A stretch of DNA of 64,000 nt from Rotaria sordida (lineage: Eukaryota > Rotifera > Eurotatoria > Philodinida > Philodinidae), in contig CAJNOL010000520.1 in assembly GCA_905250125.1 (NCBI GenBank), forward strand, positions 47,568 to 111,567, given 5' to 3'. This document shows, piece by piece, positions 12,501 through 23,768 of the stretch. A program made the position numbers and the translations under genes. Position 1 is the first letter of the stretch. The number at the start of each line of letters is the position of its first letter. Below the pieces are notes generated by a model. That model was not told where the DNA came from and searched no databases. It saw only the letters and a program-made list of their open reading frames with translations.

Positions 12501-15500
12501 TGGGATGCTTGCGAATGGTGCCACGTATTGACAGTGAAGAAGTATTAGATCTGTACGTAGTCCTTGGATAAGAAACTATCAATCAGACAAGATTTTTATT
12601 CTTATTAGTGCACTAACAGTTGCTCCTGTCGATTTCAAATACAAAGCTCAATATACAGTCTGTGCCAAAGAACCAAGTAAGTAAATCAAAATTCAACTTG
12701 ATAACCATTCAAAGCTGAATTCGGCTCTAGAATTCAAAGAAAATCTGCGAATGCGTTTGATTATCGATATCGGAAAGTTACTCGGTTCGTTCTCTTAGAA
12801 TGAAATAAGTATTCATATTGATTTTACTTGCTTTAATAGATCATCTAGTCGACAGACATTCGGACGATGCCTCGTCAATTTCAACAGCTCTGCAGGTATT
12901 TGTCAACCTTCTGAATCTAAACTTATTTGTGGTTGATTCCAGATCTATTCATTGCCATCGTGCTATTTTGGACTATTAGCGAACGATTATGCTAAATTAA
13001 ACAATGATTTTGATATATTGAAATATTCATTTGAAAACAAACTCAGCGGCAGACGATATCATCCACGTTTTGTGATAATCAAACGTCTAGCAAAAGAAAT
13101 ACAGGTAACTGGAAAAAAGGTGTTGCAATGTGATAGCGGTTGTTGTTTTACAGTCATTTTCAATCGATAATTATCAATCGCTGACGAAAATCGATAAACA
13201 AGTGATACTCAAACTAGTAGAATTGTCTATTAATCGATACAGTCAAGTAAGTGAGGTCTTAGAAAGACACGTGTCATTACAGACGTTATATCTTAGGTTC
13301 GATGCATTGCACAAATCTATCTATTCACCATGTTACAGCGTTATGTCTTTTCATACAACGTAGTTGTCGATCGTATCCTGGAACTTCTTAATGCACCGGG
13401 TGAAGCTGATCATGACGAAATCAAAGTTTGTTCCTTGTTGTTTCTTTCAAATCATCGGTGTATTTCATTAATTAGGGTTGTTTATACATTCTACTGGGTG
13501 ATGATGCCTTTTTCTTGCCTACAAAACATTCGTGGCCATTGCTTGAAAAACTGTGGCCATCAATTGCACGAACGACGCATGCCACTAAGATCAGCACACA
13601 AATTCTGATCGATCAAATTGTGGAGAAAATTACCAAACAGTTCGATATACCCGCAATCATCGAGGATACCAACGCTATATCCATACGTGCAGCGGTCGCT
13701 CTCTGGCGTCCGTTAGAACTTAAAGAAGTAGAAATACATGATCAAATTCGAGAAGAACATAATCAAGCAAACATTCAATCGTACAATAATCTCATGGAAA
13801 CACTCAATTTGATATGCAATAACGATCGACTGCAAGTGTTACTTTTGAAAAAAATAAGATATTGTTGATTTCTCGAATATTTAGAACCTGGCGACAACAA
13901 GAGAGAACAGTCGTTTTTATCAGTCTTCTTCTTCAAAAGCATGTGCCGATTCCATCATCATGCATTCGAACATTCAGCAATTTTCTTGTTCATGACAATG
14001 TCAAATTACGAATGGTTAGTTGAAACATTTAACTGACAGAGATTATCTCATGTATATATTCAGGCAGCTTCTCCATCTATTTCAACCCTATGTCGTCTGC
14101 AAAAACTACCTCGAATCTATGTTGAAAAGACGCTTGAGGAGATTCTGCATAGGCCAATTAACACCGAATGTCATCCTGGTGATCGTGATGATAATTTATG
14201 GTTGACAATCAATGATTATAAACCACCAAAAAGCCAAGCCGAATGGGAACAAACCTGTTTTTTGGATAAGAGTTTTCATGGCTATTATAAGTGGCCGAAA
14301 ATCATCAAATATCCACTGAATAAACGAGAACGATACACGCAAGAGAATATGCCAGAACAAGTAGCGATCTTGTACAATCGATTTATTGACAAAAACTTCA
14401 TTGCAAAATTCATCCAATTAATGGTATTGGATAAAGAAGGAGATAGCAGTTTCGATGTGAATCGATTTCGAATGTTTAAGGTTAGATAATATATATATCA
14501 AAGAAAGCAAAAAGATATTTACACATATTTTCGAATGAAACATGTCTAGGGTCTCTTTCGAAACTTTGGCTCGGCCTTTGTTGATCATTTCATGGAACAA
14601 TTGTATGCACTTATTCGTGAAAAGATAATAGAGATACAAGAAGGAAGTCAACGGGTAGCCGCCGAAATTGTTGCTGGTATGATTCGTGGATCAAAATATT
14701 GGACGGTAGAAATGGTGAGTGACTCTGTCAAGATTCTAGTCTATTTATATAATGTGCTTCTAGCTTGATGAACTCTGGTCCCAACTCACACCATTTCTCA
14801 ACGAACTCTGTATGAATCTCAGTTCGGAAGCAGTTCTTAACTGGGGTTGTTGTTTCTGGTTTGCTGTGGTCAGTCTGAACATATAAAAAAATATTCTACG
14901 AAATAGTTTTTCTGTTCAATAGGCCGATGTAGATCCTCGACGAACGTATCATACTGTTGAATTTATGCGTTCTTTGATAAACACTCCTTCAACAGCAAAT
15001 ACATTCATTGAAACATCTCGCTGGAATCTAGTGGACCAACTGAGGAATTTCGAATGGCGCATTCCTGGAGTTTGGCATGAAGTCAATGCCCATGCCAAAG
15101 ACTTGCTGGAACATCCATACAAAGCCGTACGAGAGTGTATTGCTTCGTAAGAGATGAATTTCAAAGTTTTAGCCGTAGGATCTTTCTCTTTATACCATAG
15201 TGTTCTCGGCACATCACTCAGTCACGATATAACGTTACCCAATGGTCAATCAATACGCCATCCCAGTGTCAATCTTTTTTTCGATGGCATACATGAACGA
15301 TTGCAACGAGCGATAGACATCTGTGAAAAGGCGCCTCTCGGTAGATTTTTTGTTGACTCCAAACCCTACAGAAATTTGTTCCTTATAGCCAATATTTCTG
15401 GTGAAATCGTTGGAATCGATCCGAAAGCTCGTCAAGCACTGAACTTTATCGAAACAGGTAACGACGATCTGTACTTCTATTGAAAACAACTTATTTCATA

Positions 15501-16547
15501 TCTTGCTTAGTAATTCAACTCTGCATAGAACTAACTGGCAGATCTCTACAGCCAATAAAACATGGAATCATTCGGCTATTTCCTCACGTATATATCACTA
15601 TAGGCTTTATTTTTTTAGCAGAAAATATTTTCTCCCTGCCTTTGTTTTGCTTAGCTCTGCAGCATCGAAAGTATTGTGGCCAATGATGAAAGCCTTCGAG
15701 ACCGTTTAACACTCAATCGAATGTCTACTGCTGTTACTTATTTGCATGTACCTTTTATAGAAGCATTCATCGAACAAATAGAATATGTATGTATCGAAAA
15801 TAAACAGATGAATATTGTTCACTCTGATGTGTAGGTGTGCAAAAGTTCCAAGTGGCATGCACGTCGTGCTGCGATTGAATTTGTTCAGCATATGATCTTC
15901 TGTAATCTGTTCAATGCTCGTCCTTTTGCACCATGCGTACGTGAAATTGTTCTCAAATGTCTCTTCGATGAACAGCTCGAAGTGCGAACAATCGCCTCAG
16001 TCACTCTAGCTGGATTCTATCAATGTGGCTTCATTCAAATCACCAAGGAAGACCTGGTAAAAGATGATTATCTTCAGTTCCTTGACAAATATTGTTTGAT
16101 TGACAGGAATATTTTCGTCTGATGAGCAAAACGAACTATTTCATCAGAGTCGATGGCAAGAAAGTGACATCAACCGAGAATATTGTTAAACGACACGGTG
16201 GTGTGTAGTTATGTGTTATAGATAATTTGACAGTCATATTTGTTTCGAGTAGGTGTTCTTGGTCTGTGTGCGATAGTTCTTTCAAGTCCATATGATATTC
16301 CAATTCATATTCCTCGTGCTTTGATGCTTCTATGCGAACATTCACACGATCCAAATCTCATTCGAGTAGATAAGTCTTGTGAAATCAGATAAGATTCCAT
16401 TTTTCGTTTTAGAAATCAATCAAGAATGCCTTGTCAGAATTTCGTCGTACTCATCATGATTCATGGCATGAACACCGTGAAAAATTCACCGAAGATCAAC
16501 TTGTCATTCTAGCTGATGTCCTGATTTCTCCGAACTATTATGCCTGA
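9558..16547 (+). CDS. PSME4: proteasome activator complex subunit 4 (PA200/Blm10)
   Basis: Large HEAT-repeat protein that caps the 20S proteasome in nucleus and cytoplasm and promotes ubiquitin-independent turnover, including of acetylated histones (family knowledge). Exons: 9558-9928, 9983-10099, 10155-10349, 10405-10468, 10518-10592, 10645-10907, 10957-11163, 11217-11493, 11551-11757, 11806-12261, 12308-12552, 12609-12676, 12731-12784, 12840-12895, 12943-13104, 13154-13246, 13297-13425, 13476-13837, 13885-14014, 14064-14480, 14550-14714, 14764-14868, 14923-15146, 15201-15457, 15511-15587, 15655-15786, 15835-16056, 16107-16200, 16253-16365, 16413-16547. They sum to 5472 bases, 1823 residues (human about 1843). 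Similarity is end to end: YLPFYDSI near the start, [44 protein letters not shown]. The C-terminus NYYA keeps the YYA gate-opening tail. Introns are 46-77 bp. The first in-frame ATG was chosen; an upstream exon cannot be excluded. Confidence 0.96.
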
Positions 16548-16781
16548 TCCAGAACAAGATCGATTTTCTATCTAATGCTCACTTTTTCGTGTTGTATTTC
16601 AGACAAAAATTCATTTTATTGTTATTCAAGAGATTTGTATTTTATTCTTCAATCAAGAGTCATTGTCTTATAACAAATAACTCCAGATAATACTTTTTTT
16701 GGTCATTGTGTAGGTTGAATTGCCCTCTACAATACCGGCCAAAAGTATACAGTACACTGATCGGACATTAGTAAATAATCT

Positions 16782-16858
16782 AGGGTGTGGGTGTGGGTAT
16801 GTTTAATAGAAGAAGTAGACCCACGCCGACACACACTCACACCCACCCCACACCCACA
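16782..16858. repeat. telomere-like (TGTGGG) inverted hairpin 1
   Basis: The G-arm AGGGTGTGGGTGTGGGTATG is followed by a spacer of about 20 nt and then a C-arm of CACCC/CACACCC units. The arms are TGTGGG-type repeats in opposite orientation, so the strand can fold into a hairpin, and the G-arm could also form a quadruplex. The 10-N gap lies 36 bases downstream. Confidence 0.75.
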
Positions 16859-16893
16859 ATGATCATATTAATTTTCATTTGATTTTACTATTT

Positions 16894-16903
16894 NNNNNNN
16901 NNN
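16894..16903. other. assembly gap (10 N)
   Basis: Ten N bases, probably a fixed-size scaffold gap of unknown true length, close to telomere-like hairpin 1. Confidence 0.95.
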
Positions 16904-17131
16904 AAAGAAAAAACGAACCAGATTTTGATAATGTTTCCAGAATCAAGTAAAAAAAAACACTGATGATTGAAAAGAAATTTGTTAGAAAATGAAAACTTCA
17001 CGATAAAAACAGTGGTCCGCAGTCAAATCAAGAAAAGAGAGAGTGAATCATAGTTTTGAAGAGGTTCCAGCCTTCTTGGCTATTGTTGATAGGTGCCTTT
17101 AGTGCTGCATCAACGAAAGATATTTACCAAA

Positions 17132-19563
17132 TCACTCATTACGTTGTAATAATGGATTTGGTTGAGTGGCAGTTTGTTGAGTCCGTTTTTCAGCTTCTTG
17201 TTTAACCGTACTCTGCTGGATATTAGTCGGCAGCCCAGGATTGAGACTCATCGCATATGGCAATAAGGTTTTCGGCATATCAGCAAAATCGACCATTATT
17301 TTGATAAACATCGTATCATCTCGAACGTATGGATTTCCCTCCTGTTGGATCATGGCTAAGGGAAAAAACTTCGGTATGCCACTTGCAATATTCATTTCGG
17401 ATCGTGATCGCTGGAAACTATTCGATCTGATGTCAGGGCGAAATGAATCAATGATATGTCGTTGTGCTGATGTTTGATCGTATAAACAAAATGTGATCTT
17501 GTAGTTGAAGGGAAACTTCAAGAGCGCATCGCGCTTACCACGCATAAGCACAAAAAAGAGAGACATATGTGTACGACGAGCATTTCCATCATCATTCAGA
17601 TATAAACGTGCGCGCATCTTACAGCCAGTCGGAGATGAATAAAACGGAGGGGAATAGATCGAAGTTTGTCGTTCAGACTCGGCATCAACTACAAATAAAT
17701 ACTTTAATCAATGGCAAGTTCATAACCTATCAATTGAATGCAACACAAAGCAGATAATAAAAAATAGATTTATATGAGTATCGAAATAAAACATGAATGA
17801 TTTGAATATGAATAGTGAAATAGAACGTAATAGAAACTTTACTCATTTTCTCTCTGACGGCAGTTATCTTCCATATGAATGTTCCATCATAAGAAACGAA
17901 CTGTAGATCATTCACTTGTTGTTTTAATGATGCCATATCTTGATGAAGAATCTCTTGATTAGGTTTGATTCCATTGATAAAAGTGTCCTGTTCTTGAATG
18001 CTCAGTTTGAGTGCTGCCATACTACGATTTAGAACATCTGTCCCGTTCTGTAGTCTTAGAGATTCAATACTGAGACGTTGTTCATCTACATTCAATGTTT
18101 GAATTCCTCCAGCAAGAATATCAATTGTTTCATACATTTCTTGCAACTGAACACTCATATTGTTAGTACCAGCTGGAATTGTAATCGTAGTAGAATGAGG
18201 CACGATATCCATATTCATACAGGAATTTTGTTCTTGTCTATTACCTGTTAGTTTGAGTATGAAATGACGCACCAAAGTGATGATTATATTTTGATGTTGC
18301 TCAGTCATATAATGAGTCGACATTTCAACGCGTACGACCGATTTCGAACAACCAAAATCTTTGAGAGGACAAGATACGGTGAATTTATCGCATTCGCTTA
18401 CTTTATGTTGATCGAGACTATTCGTCGAATCGAATCTTTTGCCACAATATTCACATACTGGATTCGGATGAGCTTGTATTAGGTGAATCTTAAAAAACCA
18501 CACATCACTACAAAACTATTGTTATACAGTAGAATACTGGAAGCTTTTTTCAGAAATATCGTACTCAGCTAGTCGATTTATCATTTAACATCATTGTACT
18601 GATGCTCATCAATGCGCTGTTCATCCACAGATGAGCTTCCTAGAGGGCAGAAGATATGCGTTATGAGCTGAGATATAATGCGAAATGGATTGCTCTAATG
18701 CAACGCCAATCGCATTGAAATTCATAGATCAATATGGATATTATATAATATAAAGCTAACTGGAATCAGAAAGATGCGTCTTAGTAAATAAAATATCTGG
18801 CTACGAAGTATATACAACTATTCGGCTACATTCATTCAGTCGGACATTGATCATGTGACATTTGCTCTCAGTATTAATCAACTAAGAATTATTAATTGAT
18901 CCTGTAATTTAAATCGGCAGAAAAATCGATTTTTGACTAGCAAACAACATAAGATTATTGAAGTGTCTAGGAACAAGCCAAACTTTCGATATTGTCCATT
19001 AAAAACTAGGTAGTTTTCATTTCACGCACTGGAGATAAACTATCCGTCACCTAGCTCACTATTCAAATTCGTTTGTATTTCAGTATAAATTTTATAATGC
19101 TGTCGATGTATGCCATAATTTTCAGTAGCGTATCAAGTCCTAACGACATGAATGTTAGTCAGTCACCATACCTCATAGTCTTTCAGCAACCCGTCCCAGT
19201 TACACAAGTAACAAGCAATAGCTAATGTCTGCATATCATTTGTGAAACCTCGACCAAACAACACCTAAAGTAATAGAAAACAATATTGATTAGACACAAC
19301 AGATTTTTGATTGTAACCTCTCTCTTTGGAGTCGCTTCTTGACATTCTCGACATTTTATTACTTCGCTTGGAAATACAAAGATAAATTTGAATAATATAA
19401 ATCAATAGGAATCTATACTTTACCCATCCGTAGATTCTGCGCATGACTTACACTATCGGTGCCCACAGAGAAGTTGAACAGGTTCCCGTAAAATTAGTGA
19501 GCATATCCGACAGTGAAATGCTAAATCGATAGTTCCTATATTCCTTGCATCAAAACCGACCAT
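17132..19563 (-). CDS. TRAF-family adaptor (RING, TRAF zinc fingers, coiled coil, MATH) with an in-frame TAG in the RING
   Basis: TRAF proteins link receptors to NF-kB/JNK signalling in the cytoplasm; the RING gives E3 ligase activity and the MATH domain binds receptors (family knowledge). Exons on the minus strand: 19563-19424, 19366-19318, 19264-19172, 18488-17843, 17688-17132, summing to 1485 bases (494 codons plus stop). Domains: RING from codon 22 (FHCRICS, CGHR, CKSC, then KCREC after intron 1); TRAF zinc fingers (CYLCNWDGLLKDYE and CEYCGKRF); coiled coil in exon 4; MATH/TRAF-C from DGTFIWKI through GKRDALLKFPFNYK and FCLYDQ. Codon 37 (19453-19455) reads TAG exactly where RINGs carry an aromatic residue between CGHR and C. 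Everything else is open and splices in phase. It is therefore a sequencing error, a very young pseudogene, or a recoded stop. Intron 3 is 683 bp against about 53-154 bp for the others. Confidence 0.85.
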
Positions 19564-21004
19564 ATTTCTCTCGTACTATAATATAGATCCAGATAAATAA
19601 ATAAAGAACCAAAAAATACTAACAAACCGTTGAATGCAATTGAGTTTTATGATTTGATTGTATCTCTTGTCTGTTAAATACTGGCTTGAAAGCTGGAAAA
19701 ATCAAAGTCAAAATCAACTATAAATCAGTTTGAAAAACGATTAGAACTTTCTCGCTAAAACTCTTCCCAAGTGAACAAAAGAAGGGCTAAATGACTCGTC
19801 TTTTTTCTAGTCATGTCGACCCGTCTAAGTCACGTGATTGATGGGCGACATTATACGAGTCGCAGGCTTATGTAGTAGACGAGTCTGGACTAGTCTAAAT
19901 GAAAATATGTAAGGATGGAAGTTAGATTCGAACATGCATACAATGTTTCGCTTACCCATCGTTTAGACGATTGAGCCATATGATCAAGAGATCAACTTCT
20001 ACATGGTCATAATCATTCTAAGATGCTATTTAATACAGTTTTGCTCAAAGTTTTTTAAATTTTTGTGTGAATAAGAAATTATCTTCTAGAGAATACGAGA
20101 TTATTTAGACAATATTAAATAAAATAAATTTTAAAAATTTTATATTTTTTGGAGGAATATCTTTTGACTACTATCAACTAGGAGTAATTAGCTGCATTAA
20201 AAAAATCAATTCTCTATGTAAAAATAAAAAAAAAACAAAAAACTATTTATATTGAAAATAAACCAGATTTTTTTCATATTATGGTTTAGTTCAGTTTTAA
20301 ATTTAAATCACCGTATGTCCAACTAACAATTAAATTAGCTTTGCTTAATTTAAGTTTATTCTTAAATTCAAAATAAAATAACATAAAGTTATGATATAAA
20401 AAGATTTAAATTATTTTTAATTTTTCAAAAATTTAGTACATCTAATAGTTTTAAAATATATAAACTAGCCTTCCTCGCTATGAGATAAATACTGTTCTTA
20501 GTACTTACTCTTACTTTTATGTTCGATATACTCTTAGATTTTCAACATATGAAAATACAAATATAATAAGATATATCAAGACAGAAATGAACAAAGTATA
20601 CTGTCTATCCTGGACTCCACTATTGATTATGGCAGACTCTCTGATTGTCATTCTAGCTAGAAAAAAAAATTAACGACACCAATGACAATCGACATCATTT
20701 TAATATAAAATAAATGCATGTCATTAATTTTCGTAATTGTAATGTAACAGACCATGCTTAATCATCCATCTACGAAGGTTTCAGTACAAGACAGGCAATA
20801 AAATGATTGTTATTCTACTATCTAGTCCATATCCTAAAGGCATCTGATTATCCATTGATTATTTCCAATAAAAGATACAGATATTCATAAATTTTTCTAC
20901 TTACATTCTACTTCTTTTACCTTCCAGTATCCATCAGTTTAAACGAATTAGTAGGACAATTTAGTCCAACGAAAGTGGGTTGTTTAGAACTTTTCAGACT
21001 AGTC

Positions 21005-21053
21005 TGGGTGTGATGAGAAGATTTACACCTATACCTACACCCACACCCTCACC
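21005..21053. repeat. telomere-like hairpin 2
   Basis: A short G-arm (CTGGGTGTGATGAG) faces a longer C-arm with ACACCTATACCTACACCCAC and further CCCACACCC units. It is a diverged member of the family. Confidence 0.6.
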
Positions 21054-21657
21054 GTGATGAGCACAGCTGATTATAAGAATTGATGATGCAACGATGAACA
21101 GAATAGGCAATTACAGATACATAACTAACGTTTGTGATTACAGTTGTCGCTTCAAAAAGTAGAATTTTTCGAAATTTGACAATGATGCAAATGTTTATAT
21201 AGCCGTCATATTTCCGTTTTTGTTTTCGATGACATCACTTCCTTTCTATTATATTTGACTTCCTATGAAGTGATGACACGCCATTATTAACACTTCATAG
21301 TATGAAGTACTTCTGACGGGTATGAGGTAATTCAGTATTTGAGTCTGCACAAATTTAAGACGTTATATCGAAATTAGTTAACTTTCGCTGAAAAAATTTC
21401 ATATCAAAGATGAATCTTTTCAAATGTCTAGTGAAAATAAGTTTTCGCGGATCCTTTATCATCTAATAAATGTCTGACTGCTAACTATGTGTCATTCGTT
21501 TATCTCTTCCTTTTTCTTCTCCTCGTCTTCTTCCTGTCTCGGAATTCGCATTCGTATAAATAGTTATACTCATGATAAAGTCAGTCAATCGACTATGATT
21601 CATTTTCTCTTCCTCCTCTCTTCATTCTGTTCCGTTTACCTAAGATATGATACAATA

Positions 21658-21795
21658 AAGGGTGGGCGTGGGTATGGGTATGGGTGTGGGGTGTGGGGTG
21701 TGTGTATGAGTGTGGGTGGGAGTAATAATCTCCCGTTCTTCCACACCCACACCGACACACTCAGCCGTACCCGCATTCACACTCACACCCTCACA
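21658..21795. repeat. telomere-like hairpin 3 (largest)
   Basis: A G-arm of about 63 nt (GGGTGGGCGTGGGTATGGG and further GTGTGGGG units, to 21720) is followed by a spacer of about 20 nt and a C-arm of about 55 nt (CCACACCCACACCGACACAC and CTCACACCCTCAC). It is the longest of the eight. Translated open frames over this tract are repeat artefacts. Confidence 0.75.
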
Positions 21796-22084
21796 ATTTT
21801 ATACGAGATTTACTGATGATGCTACCATCACAGATCATGAGTTTTTTGAGAACGTTTTATGTTTTTTCTCAAAACGAGTTTTCCATTTTTTTTCTTATTT
21901 GTGCGTTCCAGATTTCTCAGCTATTTTACACACTAGAAAGTTGAGAAAGATCTTAAATTGGAGGGAAAATTGTGCTCTACAACCTGATACACCTGGATTT
22001 TTTGAGGTATGTTCAGATTTCCGAAAAAGGAAATTACAGAAATTTCCGAAGCTTCCATCAACTCGATAACTACATAGCAGAGCA

Positions 22085-22290
22085 CATGAAAATCTTTTGA
22101 AAATATTAGAAATTTTAGAAGTTTTAGAAATTTCTGTAATTTCGGAAATTTCGGAAATTTCGCTACGTATAGAATTTTGGAAATTTCAGAAATTTCGGAA
22201 ATTATATAATTTTGAGAAATACCAAACAATTTAAAACACAAGTGCTTGAAATTTCCGAAACTTCCAAAATTTCCTTTTTCAGAAGTCTGA
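22085..22290. repeat. GAAATTTCGG short-period repeat tract
   Basis: Repeated words GAAATTTC, TTTCGGAAATTTC and TTTAGAAGTTTTAGAAA alternate on both strands, giving many small palindromes. No gene is seen. It is similar in style to the degenerate tract at 6480-7790 but built from a different motif. Confidence 0.6.
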
Positions 22291-23720
22291 ACACTGCTGG
22301 ATTTTTTTTTGTTTCTGGCATAGTCTTTGAGAAAAATGGATAGTTTTTACGGGTGTACTTCCTATTTTTTGAAATTTTTTGAGAAAAACTTTCACCAAAG
22401 ATTAATAGGGAAGAATTTAAAAAATCGGGCTCTATGAGCTTGTAGTGGCAGCTGTTGGCTACATTTTGACACCAACCCCAGATCTGTATCATTATATTTG
22501 GAGGAGAAATCTGGGACAGACGGGGACCTACTTTTTGAACCTTATTATTTGCATAACTCTTGAATAACTCAATATTTTGGGCTGAAACTTTTATTATAAA
22601 CTCGCCAGGCCCAAGCACACATTTTCTGAAAATTTCAGCAAGATTGGTTGCTTTGAGAGAAAAAACAGATTTTTGACAGTGGCCCTTAATAGGCGAACAA
22701 ATGTTATTTTTAAAGAATAGTAGTATTTCAACGTTTATCATAAAGATTATAATTTGCTCAGACAAAGATGTTTGGAATAGTTAAATCAATCCGATGTAGT
22801 TCAAATACAGGAGTTTGTGATATATTGGATTTTCCCATCGGGAAAACTCATCGAATATCTCTGATAGACTCATCCTTATTTGTCGCAGTATGGAAGATTT
22901 AATAAATCTCTTTAGTTGTTGACGCATCAATTTGTATTTTCTTCTGAGTTTATATAATTCAATATATGGAAATATCTTTTCAAATATGCGTCATAGGGCA
23001 AACCTCAGACCGAGAACTTCTATTGAAATGGTGTGAGTAGGTACACTATTTCATTTTCTTTCCAATAATGAAAAGTTTCTCTCACTCTTATCGTTTCTCT
23101 ATTGTTTTAATTGTTTGCCATCATCTTGGATCTCTCCTTGATAAGCAACATTTTTCCCCTTTCCCACTGCTTATTTAAATGTAAATGGATCATTTTAACC
23201 TTTGTTTCGACACCACTAACGTATAGAATGAAACATGAAACACAGCAAGTGGGTATCTTGCACTATCAACGAAAGTCAACCAACAAACGAACGAAACGAA
23301 AATAATGACGACGAAAAGGAAAGCAAAGAATGAAAGAAAAATCGATCGCGTCATAACGTATCAAGAAAAATAATGTTGTCTAATAGGTGAAATGACAACA
23401 TGAGACAGTAATCGCAAATAAATGTAGAAAGTTTTAGCCGGTAATTCTCTAATTGGGACATTTCATGTAATGATGAATTCAATGAGACAGTTTCGAATGA
23501 AAAGTTCACTTCTTTAATGTTCATCACAATCGAACACAGTCAGTTTGCAAATATGACTCAACACATTAAGTAATGAAATCATGTTGAATTGGAAAATGTG
23601 AAGTACACTTCACTATCAAATAGACATGAATACGTTCGATGGTATGTTGCAACTGAATGTGAAATGAATATTCACACTCAATCAACAACTGAAGATATAT
23701 GTGATTTCATCCAGATTTTC

Positions 23721-23768
23721 AGGGTGTGGGTGTGAATTGAAGAGGAGAACAACACCCACACTTACACT
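23721..23768. repeat. telomere-like hairpin 4
   Basis: The G-arm AGGGTGTGGGTGTG is followed by a spacer of about 16 nt and the C-arm AACACCCACACTTACAC. Confidence 0.7.

Larger units (their letters stand above)
16548..17131. other. intergenic with telomere-like hairpin and assembly gap
   Basis: Short spacer between the convergent PSME4 and TRAF genes. It carries the G-rich/C-rich hairpin at 16782-16858 and a 10-N gap at 16894-16903. No gene is visible. Confidence 0.7.

Noticed and set aside
18489..19171. Possible hidden exon in the long TRAF intron
   Set aside because: The flanking exons already join in phase into a complete zinc finger, and no extra finger motif was seen inside.
21487..22069. 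Two overlapping open frames of 109 and 119 codons
   Set aside because: They run through telomere-like hairpin 3 and lack domains or coding-like composition.
22202..22765. A 187-codon minus-strand frame
   Set aside because: No recognisable motif, no splice context, and it partly overlaps the GAAATTTC repeat tract. It may be a relic of a repeat element.
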